Below are positions 17,601-25,368 of a stretch of DNA of 64,000 bases, in pieces (position 1 is the first letter of the stretch; every line of letters begins with the position of its first letter). The notes under the pieces are model-generated. The model did not search any database. It worked only from the letters and a program-made list of their open reading frames with translations, and had not been told where the DNA came from. A program made the position numbers and the translations under genes. The DNA comes from Segatella copri (GTDB taxonomy: Bacteria; Bacteroidota; Bacteroidia; Bacteroidales; Bacteroidaceae): assembly GCF_019249795.2 (NCBI RefSeq), contig NZ_CP156891.1, forward strand, positions 968,001 to 1,032,000. The letters run 5' to 3'.

Positions 17601-18602
17601 ATTGACGACCGCAATGCATCCGACTATCTGGAAGAAGTAAACAAACAGAAAGAAGAAAAGGATGAAGAGGCTGAACGACTGGAAGAAATGGGCAAGGAAC
17701 AGAAAGAAGCACAAGAAGAAGCGGAACACAAAAACCAGACGGTACTGGTAGTTGAAGACAATGCCGACCTGCGCAAGTTCCTCTACAGTATCCTCTCGCC
17801 TACCTATAACGTGCTGCTCGCAGAGAACGGAAAGGCTGGCTTGGTAATGGCGCGCAAGGAGACGCCCGACTTTATCCTTACAGACGTTACCATGCCTGTG
17901 ATGGATGGTTTGTCGATGATTCACGAGATTAAGCAGGATACCACCCTCAACAACATCCCAGTGATGATTCTCTCGGCCAAGGCAAGCGTAGAAGACCAGC
18001 AGCGAGGCTTTGATGAAGGTGTTGATGCCTATATCACCAAGCCATTCTCTACCCCTTATCTGCTCGGCCGAATAGAGGCTATCCTCACCCAGCGCCGCAA
18101 CATTCAGATGGATGTCATCAGAAAACTGAAGGAAACTGGCGATAAAGATGCCATAGCAGCCCTGAGAATACAGCCTGCAGCAGCTCCTCTGCCTGCTCTT
18201 AACCAGGCTGAAACTAGTGCCGAGAACGAAGCGGTTGACCCAAACAGCGAGCTGGCATTTATGGCGGCACAGATTCAAGACAGAACCATGATGCGTATCT
18301 TCAGGTTTGTTGTTGAAAATGCAGGCAACCCGGAACTCAAGATTGATGACATCTCGAACGAAATCGGTATGAGCCGAAGCGTACTATATAATAAGGTGAA
18401 AGCAACGACCGGAATGACACCGGTAGACTTCGTTCGCCATATACGTATCAAGAAGGCATGCGAGATGTTGCGCAAGACAGACGATACACTGAGCAGCATC
18501 GCCTTCGCAGTAGGTTTCACCGACCCTAAGTATTTCTCGAAGGTATTCAAGAAAGAAACGGGTATCGTGCCTACTGAATACCGAAACAGAACGCAGGGAT
18601 AG
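14601..18602 (+). CDS. Hybrid two-component-type regulator lacking a functional kinase core
   Basis: 1333 residues. Order: N-terminal signal/anchor (1-22); Reg_prop beta-propeller repeats (about 30-760; e.g. GKDNLMWFSTWNGLSFYDG, GRIWIGTYGGGLALV); Y_Y_Y domain (about 765-866); one membrane helix (about 875-893); a DHp-like segment; a highly charged Glu/Lys linker (about 975-1042); receiver domain (about 1046-1160; VVEDNADLR, phospho-acceptor Asp near 1095 in TDVTMPVMDG, Lys in TKPFS); AraC-type HTH (about 1230-1333). This is the HTCS plan of Bacteroidetes polysaccharide regulators. However the H-box reads AANRLRTPL where SHEFRTPL is usual, so the phospho-acceptor His is Asn. No HATPase_c motifs (N, G1 or G2 boxes) exist between it and the receiver. 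The frame is continuous. It probably senses a periplasmic ligand and controls nearby secreted-protein genes by another route. Confidence 0.9.
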   Translation: MMKRKLYITLLGLLSTIIMAAVPYCDVRKFSITDGLAANTISDLKQGKDNLMWFSTWNGLSFYDGYKFHTFRDNPDDIDVLSTNRILKIEPSYNNNVWCITYDHKLYVYDTHFCQFFAVGQKFNELFNIDLRVSQVYPLKNGATWFTSEDGKYIIRSIGKTFDERNIELIKVGEKGLRSGNVWYIHQDIHGREWVLTDKGAYIYHSKIPSKLPFKWLRGVGEDEFLATEDGKLAKYDLQNRLTMIPMPEGVTRINGLKNTGYQLLMATNLGVVIYNPRTFKFDIINVQSPSQPLAEVKKIYIDDFGMIWAFTDGIGVTLVNPKTGQTQWLFADQDDPMDRTTCESNFITQDEHKTLWVVPRGGTFSYFDRKAGKLVPYLLRSNSSGNYRIPKITKYVLSDQGILWLTGSHDLTQVVFKYHPYIINKLDVGEDEVFSVNASPDGHIWAGYYNGIIQVLNASYQSIGYLSPSGQIVPQQVNFAEKGIMSIHFDIKGRAWIGTNGNGVYLIDKMQVRHFVYDANNPSSLPFDKIQDIVADRTGRIWIGTYGGGLALVNEAADGSISFISKRNGLPWEKQHYDRIRRICCTTTGTILVGTTDGLITFSDAFTNARKINYHKTYYIPNDTTSLAANDMNNIMEHTSGKMYISQQGGLMEEIVSKSLLQDNLKMKYFHAIDVNEGIVQGMVEDNQGRIWVIRESSIDCVNPKTGQCNVFGPNDFDFNMSFSQSRPYHDPASNNISVGTPMGLITFNPATLKKSNYQPKVIFCSLHYSGEKESEPILHKDKVVIPANKRNLTINFASLDYQRKYQTKYLYRIDGFTAPGVWISNGSSNTIGFNRISHGDYVLKVRATNSHGVWSKYVAELPIEVRPTFWESIWGKFLMLLLLFGIVGAIFYTYNQRQHENVTHEMSVMKNEFYNDAANRLRTPLTLIGAPVKTVLDTEPGITRKGKELLKMVADNANEMLVMLDKVQRYGNKADFHTNSGLSEEDYDLAEREKENGQIDDRNASDYLEEVNKQKEEKDEEAERLEEMGKEQKEAQEEAEHKNQTVLVVEDNADLRKFLYSILSPTYNVLLAENGKAGLVMARKETPDFILTDVTMPVMDGLSMIHEIKQDTTLNNIPVMILSAKASVEDQQRGFDEGVDAYITKPFSTPYLLGRIEAILTQRRNIQMDVIRKLKETGDKDAIAALRIQPAAAPLPALNQAETSAENEAVDPNSELAFMAAQIQDRTMMRIFRFVVENAGNPELKIDDISNEIGMSRSVLYNKVKATTGMTPVDFVRHIRIKKACEMLRKTDDTLSSIAFAVGFTDPKYFSKVFKKETGIVPTEYRNRTQG

Positions 18603-18620
18603 CCCGCATAATTACAGATG

Positions 18621-18655
18621 AAAGCAGTCATTATTACTGATGGCTGCTTTTATCT
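18621..18655 (+). terminator. Terminator of the hybrid regulator
   Basis: AAAGCAG (18621-18627) pairs with CTGCTTT (18644-18650), extended by CAT/ATG, then TATCTGTATT. Confidence 0.65.
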
Positions 18656-18882
18656 GTATTAACAAAAAGTAACACATATTACAGGACATATCTTCAGTTG
18701 TTGCCGGGCACAGCCTTCTTCGTTATCGTACACAGCAAAACGTTCAAACAAGGAAAAAAGCAGAATAGTCATAAAATTGAGCCGTTTTGCTTTGTTTTTT
18801 GACCGAATATTGCAAAAAAGTATAAAAATGGGGGGGTATTTGATTAATTTTCCCTTTTTACTGAAAAAAAACTGAGAAAAAG

Positions 18883-18913
18883 TTTGGTGTTACAAGAAAA
18901 TGTAGTATCTTTG
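18883..18913 (+). promoter_or_regulatory. Orphan promoter in front of candidate small RNA A
   Basis: TTTG at 18883-18886, 19 bases, TATCTTTG at 18906-18913. No coding sequence follows before a terminator at 19001-19032. Confidence 0.65.
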
Positions 18914-18919
18914 CAACAA

Positions 18920-19032
18920 GTTCTTAGAAAAGTTAAATGATAGATTAATCGTAAACCTCTTTTTCTTTGTTTTTTGAGGAAAAAGAGGTAAAGAAAAAAG
19001 AATGCAGGGTTTGTGAAAATCCTGCATTTTTT
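18920..19032 (+). ncRNA. Candidate small RNA A
   Basis: About 113 nt between a full Bacteroidetes promoter (18883-18913) and an intrinsic terminator (AATGCAGG at 19001-19008 with CCTGCATT at 19021-19028, then T-rich). A second hairpin is formed by CCTCTTTTTC (18956-18965) and GAAAAAGAGG (18979-18988). No credible ORF. The remaining gap 18656-19257 is AT-rich and I see nothing else in it. It could be a trans-acting sRNA; the family is not recognised. Confidence 0.45.
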
Positions 19033-19257
19033 ATACTGTTTCATACTGATATTGTGTAGTTATATCGTCTACATATTTCATTCTTCTATATTCTATAGTC
19101 TAACCGATATCTATATACTCAGCTATATGGTATCTGTTTACCCAGATATACAATATCTATCTACATTATATATATTACGCTTATTCCTTCATCTATGATT
19201 TTGTTCGATTTTTAGAATTTTTAAAAAAACTCTTGAAGTATTCTAAGAGAAAAGTAG

Positions 19258-19265
19258 TATCTTTG
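19258..19265 (+). promoter_or_regulatory. Promoter -7 element of gpx
   Basis: TATCTTTG followed by GCACTC, about 60 bases upstream of the ATG at 19328. Confidence 0.65.
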
Positions 19266-19327
19266 CACTCTAGATTATATAAGTTGAGATCGGAAATATA
19301 GATAACACATACATAAAGATAAAAAAA

Positions 19328-19882
19328 ATGAGAACTGTTTACGAATTTTCTGTTAAAGACAGAAAGGGAAAGGATGTTTCCCTCAAGGAGTATGCCAACG
19401 AAGTGCTGCTCATCGTTAACACCGCTACAAAGTGTGGTTTCACCCCTCAGTATGAGGAACTGGAGAAACTTTATGAGACCTATCATTCTCAAGGTTTCGA
19501 AATACTTGATTTTCCTTGCAACCAGTTTGGTCAGCAAGCCCCTGGTACAGATGAAAGCATTCATCAGTTCTGCAAGCTTACATACGGCACAGAGTTCCAG
19601 CGCTACAAGAAGATCAAGGTAAACGGAGACGATGCTGCCCCTCTCTTCAAATTTCTGAAAGAATGTAAGGGCTTTGCTGGTTGGGACGAGAGCCACCCTC
19701 TCTACCCTGTTCTCGACAAGATGTTGAGCGAGGCTGATCCTAACTACAAGGAGAGTGCCGATATCAAGTGGAACTTCACCAAGTTCCTCGTTAACAAGAA
19801 GGGTCAGGTTGTAGCCCGCTTCGAGCCTACCACAAGCTTCGATGTCATCGCTAAGGCTATCGAAGAGTGGTTGAACTTCTAA
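19328..19882 (+). CDS. Glutathione peroxidase-family thiol peroxidase
   Basis: 184 residues, normal family length, cytoplasmic. The peroxidatic residue is Cys36 in NTATKCGFTPQYEEL (Cys rather than selenocysteine). The catalytic partners are present: Gln66 in FPCNQFG and Trp148-Asn149 in IKWNFTKF. The enzyme reduces hydrogen and organic peroxides; Cys-type bacterial members usually take electrons from thioredoxin rather than glutathione. It is monocistronic, with its own promoter and a two-way terminator shared with trpB. In an anaerobe this fits oxidative-stress defence. Confidence 0.95.
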   Translation: MRTVYEFSVKDRKGKDVSLKEYANEVLLIVNTATKCGFTPQYEELEKLYETYHSQGFEILDFPCNQFGQQAPGTDESIHQFCKLTYGTEFQRYKKIKVNGDDAAPLFKFLKECKGFAGWDESHPLYPVLDKMLSEADPNYKESADIKWNFTKFLVNKKGQVVARFEPTTSFDVIAKAIEEWLNF

Positions 19883-19949
19883 TGAAAGATAGAAGTCTCG
19901 CACTGAGAATAGAATTTCTAAATAAAAGAAAATAGAATCTCTAAATAAA

Positions 19950-19983
19950 AAGCCAGGTTGCTTTTCGCAGCCTGGCTTCTTTT
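19950..19983. terminator. Two-way terminator between gpx and trpB
   Basis: AAGCCAGG (19950-19957) pairs with CCTGGCTT (19971-19978), with TGC/GCA extending the stem. T-rich on the plus side (CTTTTAT), and T-rich on the minus strand too (TTTTTATTTAG), so it can end both convergent transcripts. Confidence 0.75.
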
Positions 19984-20058
19984 ATAATGTGATATTGTTA
20001 TTTCAATATATCTCAAAGAATAATTGTCAACTGTTTGCTATATACTGTTAACTATAAT

Positions 20059-21420
20059 TTAGTCAACCTTTGGCACATCCTTGAGGAACTGCTGGATTTC
20101 TTCATCACTCACAGAATAATCGTGCAAATCGCCATTGATAAAGCTATCGTAAGACGGCATATCGATAAGACCATGACCTGAGAGACAGAACAGGATAACC
20201 TTCTCCTTGCCCTCTTCCTTAGCCTTCAGAGCCTCACGTATAGTGGCTGCAATCGCATGACAGCTCTCTGGAGCAGGAATGATACCCTCGGTCTGAGCGA
20301 AGAGCATACCTGACTTGAATGACTCCAGCTGAGGGATATCTACACCATGCAGATAACCATCCTTCAGAAGTTGGGAGATTATCATACCAGCACCATGATA
20401 ACGGAGACCACCTGCATGAATGTTGGCAGGCTTGAAATCATGACCCAGAGTAAACATTGGCAGCAATGGAGTGTAACCTGCCTCATCACCGAAATCATAC
20501 TCGAACTTACCGCGAGTCAACTTAGGACAGCTCTCCGGCTCTGCTGCTATAAACTCAGTATGGCGCTCGCCTGTGAAGTTGTGACGGAGGAATGGGAAGG
20601 CAATACCACCAAAGTTACTACCACCACCGAAACAAGCAATCACCTGATCAGGATACTCACCTGCCATCGCCATCTGCTTCTCTGCCTCTAGACCGATAAT
20701 GGTCTGGTGAAGTGCCACATGATTGAGCACAGAACCCAGCGTATACTTACAGCCTGGTGTGGTTGTAGCCAGCTCAACAGCCTCACTGATGGCAGTACCG
20801 AGCGAACCAGGATGATGAGGCTCACGAGTGATAATGTTCTTACCTGCGCGTGTACTCATGGAAGGAGAACCCTCTACAGTGGCTCCAAACGTACGCATGA
20901 TGCTGGAACGGTATGGTTTCTGCTGCATGGTAATCTTTACCTGATAAACTGCTGCCTCCAGGCCGTAGAGTTTTGCTGCATAAGAGAGGGCTGCCCCCCA
21001 CTGACCTGCACCTGTCTCTGTAGTGACATTGGTATCACCCTCCTGCTTACAGTAGTAGCACTGAGGAATGGCTGAATTGATTTTATGAGAGCCTAACGGA
21101 TTGATACTCTCATTCTTGAAATAGATATGCGCCGGAGTACCGAGTGCCTCCTCAAGGGCGTAAGCACGTACAAGAGGGGTTGAACGGTAGAAGGTGTACT
21201 TCTCCAGCACATCTTCCGGAATATCAATCCAAGCGTGCTCTGTATCAAGTTCCTGCTTTGAGCACTCTTTATTAAATACATGTGACAAATCATCAGCATT
21301 CATTGGCTGGTGTGTCTGAGGGTTCAACGGTGGCAATGGCTTGTTAGGCATATCTGCCTGAATGTTGTACCACTGAGTAGGAAGTTCCTGCTCGCTTAAG
21401 ATGTACTTTTTCTGTCTCAT
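20059..21420 (-). CDS. trpB: Tryptophan synthase beta chain-like protein (TrpB2 type)
   Basis: 453 residues from MRQKKYILSEQELPTQW. An ATG 39 bases upstream (21459) is in frame but overlaps the -7 element TACCTTTG at 21457-21464, so I take the inner start. It is PLP-dependent: Lys113 in NPLGSHKINSA binds the cofactor, FGGGSNFGG holds its phosphate, and CLSGHG is at the C-terminal end. The long N-terminal extension and TETGAGQWG mark the TrpB2 subfamily. It would make tryptophan from indole and serine. No trpA or other trp gene is adjacent, which is usual for TrpB2, thought to salvage indole or act on other substrates. Confidence 0.9.
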   Translation of the reverse strand: MRQKKYILSEQELPTQWYNIQADMPNKPLPPLNPQTHQPMNADDLSHVFNKECSKQELDTEHAWIDIPEDVLEKYTFYRSTPLVRAYALEEALGTPAHIYFKNESINPLGSHKINSAIPQCYYCKQEGDTNVTTETGAGQWGAALSYAAKLYGLEAAVYQVKITMQQKPYRSSIMRTFGATVEGSPSMSTRAGKNIITREPHHPGSLGTAISEAVELATTTPGCKYTLGSVLNHVALHQTIIGLEAEKQMAMAGEYPDQVIACFGGGSNFGGIAFPFLRHNFTGERHTEFIAAEPESCPKLTRGKFEYDFGDEAGYTPLLPMFTLGHDFKPANIHAGGLRYHGAGMIISQLLKDGYLHGVDIPQLESFKSGMLFAQTEGIIPAPESCHAIAATIREALKAKEEGKEKVILFCLSGHGLIDMPSYDSFINGDLHDYSVSDEEIQQFLKDVPKVD

Positions 21421-21456
21421 ATTTATATATATGTTTAAAATTGTTGTATGCCTGAA

Positions 21457-21464
21457 CAAAGGTA
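21457..21464 (-). promoter_or_regulatory. Promoter -7 element of trpB
   Basis: TACCTTTG on the minus strand, 36 bases upstream of the chosen start at 21420. This decides against the longer reading frame. Confidence 0.65.
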
Positions 21465-21600
21465 CAAATAAAAAAATGAAATAAAGAACTTTTTTATGTG
21501 TTTTTCCACTATTTTTTTATTTTTATGCAATAAAATAGTTCATTCTACAGGTATTATTTGTTGAATAAGTGTATTTTCAGTGTCATTTTTATAAACTTAA

Positions 21601-21641
21601 TCAAATATTACCCCATAAAATACCAAATATTACACCCTATA
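21601..21641 (+). repeat. Two copies of an AAATATTACCCC-type motif
   Basis: TCAAATATTACCCCATAAA (21601-21619) and ACCAAATATTACACCCTATA (21622-21641), about two helical turns apart, just upstream of the -7 element of candidate small RNA B. A third close copy stands before the hybrid regulator gene at 14469-14487. Confidence 0.45.
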
Positions 21642-21671
21642 TTATAATGGAAAATAGTATCTTTGCAACAG

Positions 21672-21775
21672 AAAATTCAAAATGCGTTGTGAAACGCTTA
21701 TCATCATCTTTTACTTATACAAAAAAATAAAACATTGGAGTTCAATAGAGATATTGAGATTCCAATGTTTTTTTA
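21672..21775 (+). ncRNA. Candidate small RNA B
   Basis: About 104 nt between TATCTTTG (21658-21665) and a strong terminator: AACATTGGA (21731-21739) with TCCAATGTT (21761-21769), inner pairing TTCAAT/ATTGA, then six T. There is no credible ORF and it lies between convergent trpB and mfd ends. Upstream are two AAATATTACCCC-type motifs. The family is unknown. In the remaining gap a 21-bp tandem duplication lies at 21790-21831. Confidence 0.45.
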
Positions 21776-21789
21776 TACACTAAACTGAA

Positions 21790-21831
21790 ACATATTATCA
21801 TGTAAAGTTGACATATCATCATGTAACGTTG
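21790..21831. repeat. Tandem 21-bp direct repeat
   Basis: Two adjacent 21-bp units (21790-21810 and 21811-21831) that differ at two positions; each begins ACATAT and contains ATCATGTAA. It lies in the trpB-mfd gap. Its role is unknown. Confidence 0.6.
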
Positions 21832-21926
21832 TCTGATTTATAACCTTTCAGTATAAATCAATAGTCTATTTTATTGTCTACTTCCACAATTGATAGAGGA
21901 TTTTACCCATAGACTGTAGACACAGA

Positions 21927-24900
21927 TTATTTCTTTTCATTACCTAAATCAATCTGCGATATCTGATTCAACAGATTTACAGCCTGCCCTACAGTCTTCA
22001 CATCATTGATGCGAAGCATTCGCTTGTTGAATTTTTCCTTCAGAACACAATCTTGAATATGACTGGTAACGTAAGCGAGTATGCGGTTAAACATCTGACT
22101 TCTGTAGAACGGACTGTTTACATTGCTCACAAACTGCATCTGCATATAGCTCTGCTTGAGAATAATCTTCTCGCAACCTAGCTTCTTGCCTACCCTACGC
22201 AGACCTACCACATGCATCAGTTCGTCTGCTTCATGAGGCACAGGACCAAAACGGTCTATCATACGCTTGCGGTAAGCCTCTACTTCCTCATCGCTCTCCA
22301 GACGGTCCAGTTCACGATAAAGGAGCATGCGCTCACTGTCACCCGGCACATAAGTCTGAGGAAAATACATCTCCAGATCGCTCTCTATGCCACAATCGTC
22401 AACGAAATCATCACCCGTAAGCTGGGCACCTTCATCCATCTTCTCCTGATAAAGATCACAGAACTCCTCGTTCTTCAACTCTGTGACAGCCTGAGAGAGA
22501 ATCTTCTGGTAGGTTTCATAACCCAGATCTTCCATAAAACCGCTCTGCTCAGAGCCCAGCAGATTACCCGCACCGCGGATATCCAGGTCCTGCATGGCGA
22601 GATTGAAGCCACTACCCAGTTCGCTGAACGTCTCCAGAGCCTCCAGACGGCGACGCGCCTCAGGAGTAAGTGCACTCTTAGGTGGCGCCATCAGATAGCA
22701 GAAAGCCTTCTTGTTGCTTCTTCCTACGCGTCCACGCATCTGATGCAGGTCACTCAATCCGAAGTGATGAGCATCGCTCACGATAATCGTATTGGCATTC
22801 GAAATGTCGATACCGTTCTCTACAATAGTGGTAGAAAGCAGTACATCATAATCGTAATTGATAAAGCCCATGATGATTTTCTCCAAATCCTCAGGCTTCA
22901 TCTGTCCGTGACCGATTGCTACCCTACAGTCTGGAATATGCTTCTCTATGAGCATCTTGAGCTCCGGAAGCTTGGATATTCTGTCGCATACGAAATAAAC
23001 CTGTCCGTTTCGGCTCATCTCGAAATTGATGGCATCGCAGATAACTTCACTACTAAACGTTACCAGTTCGGTATGAATCGGATAACGGTTAGGTGGCGGA
23101 GTGCGCATGATACTCATATCCCGGGCGCCCATCAGAGAGAACTGGAGGGTTCGCGGAATCGGAGTGGCACTCATCGTGAGTGTATCGACATTTACCTTGA
23201 GCTGACGGAGTTTCTCTTTGGTAGACACACCGAACTTCTGCTCTTCATCGATGACGAGCAGTCCCAGGTCATGCCATTTCACGGTCTTTGATATCAGCTT
23301 ATGCGTACCTATGAGGATATCAATCTTACCCTCTTTCAAGGCGTCAAGCACCTCTCTGGTTTCCTTTGTTGTACGGGCTCTACTGAGATAGTCTACCCTT
23401 ACAGGCATGCCTTCCAGACGCTTTTTGAAAGTCTGATAGTGCTGGAAAGCCAGAACGGTAGTAGGCACCAGCACCGCAACCTGCTTGCTGTCGCACGCTG
23501 CCTTGAAGGCTGCACGAATGGCAACCTCAGTCTTGCCGAAGCCCACATCGCCACAAACCAGACGGTCCATCGGTCTGCCGCTCTCCATATCCTTCTTCAC
23601 CTCCTGAGTAGCCTTATTCTGGTCTGGCGTATCTTCATACAGGAAGGAAGCCTCCAGCGTATGCTGCAGATAATTGTCGGCACTGAAGGCGAATCCCTTC
23701 TCCCGTCGGCGCTGGGCATAGAGTTTGATCAGGTCGCGCGCAATGTCCTTGATTCGCTTCTTAGCTTTGTCCTTGAGTTTATCCCAGGCACCTGTACCCA
23801 GTGTAGACAGGCGAGGCGGAGTACCGGTATCGCTGCGGCGATATTTGCTGATTTTATAAAGCGAGTGGATAGAAACATCCACCTTGTCATTGTTCTTATA
23901 GACGATGCGGATCATTTCCTGATAGCTGTTGCCCGTAGGAACCCTAACCAGACCGCCAAACTTGCCGATACCGAAGTCTACATGCACGATAAAATCTCCC
24001 ACTTCCATCTCCTGCAGTTCCTTCATGGTGAGTGCCATCTTGCCGGCTCTCGCTTTATCTGAGCGCAGGTTATATTTATGAAAACGGTCAAAAATCTGAT
24101 GATCGGTAAAGAAACAGCACTTCTTGTCATGGTCAGTAAAGCCTTCATGAAGCGTCTTGTCTACCGGTGTAAAACGGATGGCGTAGCGCTTCAGCTCTTC
24201 GCTTTCAAAGATATCCTTCAGGCGCTGTTGCTGCTTCTGGCTATCTGCCAATATATATAAGGTGTAACCCTGGAGCAGGAAATCCTCCAGAGTTTGACAA
24301 AGCAAATTGAAATTCTTATGGAAAAGAGGCTGTGGAGCGATATTGAAAGGTATCACAGCCGAACTCTCTGACGGAGCGACCTTGCCGAACTCGATACGGA
24401 GATGAGCCGCTACTGCCTTCTTGAAATCGAGCGGAGAAACGAGGTTGAGCTCGGTCTTCATGTCATGTCTGATGCGCTCAGCCTCTACCTCAGTAGCTCC
24501 CTCCAGCTGCTCGGTAAGGCTCTGCGATGAGAAGCCTTCGGTATAGATCTGACCGATGCGGTCGCAAACGAAAGAAAGGTCTTTCGCAACGACTGGCGTA
24601 CTTTCGGAGAGGAAATTGAGGAAACACTGCTTGTTGCTCTCGATATGGGCGAGTTCGGGCACGATTTCTATCTCTGTGCGCTTTGCCTGCGAGAGCTGGG
24701 TCTCAACATCAAAGGTACGGATGGTGTCAATCTCATCGCCGAAGAAGTCGATACGGAACGGATATTCGCAGCTGTAGGAATAGACATCGAGGATGCTTCC
24801 ACGCACGGCAAACTGGCCCGGTTCATAAACATAATCGGTTTCTTTGAGTTCGAAATCGCGCAAGGTATGAACCACATCGGTCTGAGCAATCTGCTGGCCT

Positions 24901-25340
24901 ACAGTCAGTTTCAGAATCCGTTCATCCAGATTCTGCTTAGCCACAACGAGTTCTGCCAGTGCATCGGGATAAGTGACTACCGGGAAATGTCCTCCCGAAG
25001 AGAGGCGCGCCAGCACCTCTGTACGTAGGATTTCGTTCGCTGCATCACGCTGCCCGTATTTCACGGCACGCCGATAGCTGGAAGGAAAGAAGAAGACCTT
25101 CTCCTGCCCCATCATCTGAGTGAGATCGTGATAAAAATAGCCTGCTTCATCGGCATCATCCAGTACGAAGAGTACCGAACGCCTCATCTTCCCCTGCAGA
25201 GAAGCAAAGAACATCGGAGCCGAAGAGCACAGCAAACCCTGGAGAAAAATGGAATGAACCGACTTCTTCCCCATCAAATCAAAGAGGGCATCCGCCTGTG
25301 GCGAACGCCCGTATGTTTTTTCTATCTTTTGGATTTCCAT
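21927..25340 (-). CDS. mfd: Transcription-repair coupling factor
   Basis: 1137 residues, normal length. It recognises RNA polymerase stalled at DNA lesions, removes it with its translocase motor and recruits UvrA. Order: UvrB-homology N-terminal part; RNA-polymerase interacting CarD-like region (about 460-520; MEVGDFIVHVDFGIGKF); helicase motor with Walker A GDVGFGKTEVAIRAA (about 592-606), DEEQ box VIDEEQKFGV and SATPIPRT; motif VI region HQMRGRVGRS; C-terminal TRCF domain. It follows the GT2 gene by 28 bases and is likely co-transcribed with it. Confidence 0.98.
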   Translation of the reverse strand: MEIQKIEKTYGRSPQADALFDLMGKKSVHSIFLQGLLCSSAPMFFASLQGKMRRSVLFVLDDADEAGYFYHDLTQMMGQEKVFFFPSSYRRAVKYGQRDAANEILRTEVLARLSSGGHFPVVTYPDALAELVVAKQNLDERILKLTVGQQIAQTDVVHTLRDFELKETDYVYEPGQFAVRGSILDVYSYSCEYPFRIDFFGDEIDTIRTFDVETQLSQAKRTEIEIVPELAHIESNKQCFLNFLSESTPVVAKDLSFVCDRIGQIYTEGFSSQSLTEQLEGATEVEAERIRHDMKTELNLVSPLDFKKAVAAHLRIEFGKVAPSESSAVIPFNIAPQPLFHKNFNLLCQTLEDFLLQGYTLYILADSQKQQQRLKDIFESEELKRYAIRFTPVDKTLHEGFTDHDKKCCFFTDHQIFDRFHKYNLRSDKARAGKMALTMKELQEMEVGDFIVHVDFGIGKFGGLVRVPTGNSYQEMIRIVYKNNDKVDVSIHSLYKISKYRRSDTGTPPRLSTLGTGAWDKLKDKAKKRIKDIARDLIKLYAQRRREKGFAFSADNYLQHTLEASFLYEDTPDQNKATQEVKKDMESGRPMDRLVCGDVGFGKTEVAIRAAFKAACDSKQVAVLVPTTVLAFQHYQTFKKRLEGMPVRVDYLSRARTTKETREVLDALKEGKIDILIGTHKLISKTVKWHDLGLLVIDEEQKFGVSTKEKLRQLKVNVDTLTMSATPIPRTLQFSLMGARDMSIMRTPPPNRYPIHTELVTFSSEVICDAINFEMSRNGQVYFVCDRISKLPELKMLIEKHIPDCRVAIGHGQMKPEDLEKIIMGFINYDYDVLLSTTIVENGIDISNANTIIVSDAHHFGLSDLHQMRGRVGRSNKKAFCYLMAPPKSALTPEARRRLEALETFSELGSGFNLAMQDLDIRGAGNLLGSEQSGFMEDLGYETYQKILSQAVTELKNEEFCDLYQEKMDEGAQLTGDDFVDDCGIESDLEMYFPQTYVPGDSERMLLYRELDRLESDEEVEAYRKRMIDRFGPVPHEADELMHVVGLRRVGKKLGCEKIILKQSYMQMQFVSNVNSPFYRSQMFNRILAYVTSHIQDCVLKEKFNKRMLRINDVKTVGQAVNLLNQISQIDLGNEKK

Positions 25341-25368
25341 CCAAGTACTGATTAGTAATTACTGAGTA

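Noticed and set aside
19013..19198. 61-codon ORF after candidate small RNA A
   Set aside because: AT-rich, starts inside the terminator hairpin, Tyr/Ile/Leu-only composition; probably chance.
21421..21459. 13-residue N-terminal extension of trpB
   Set aside because: The -7 promoter element overlaps the upstream ATG.
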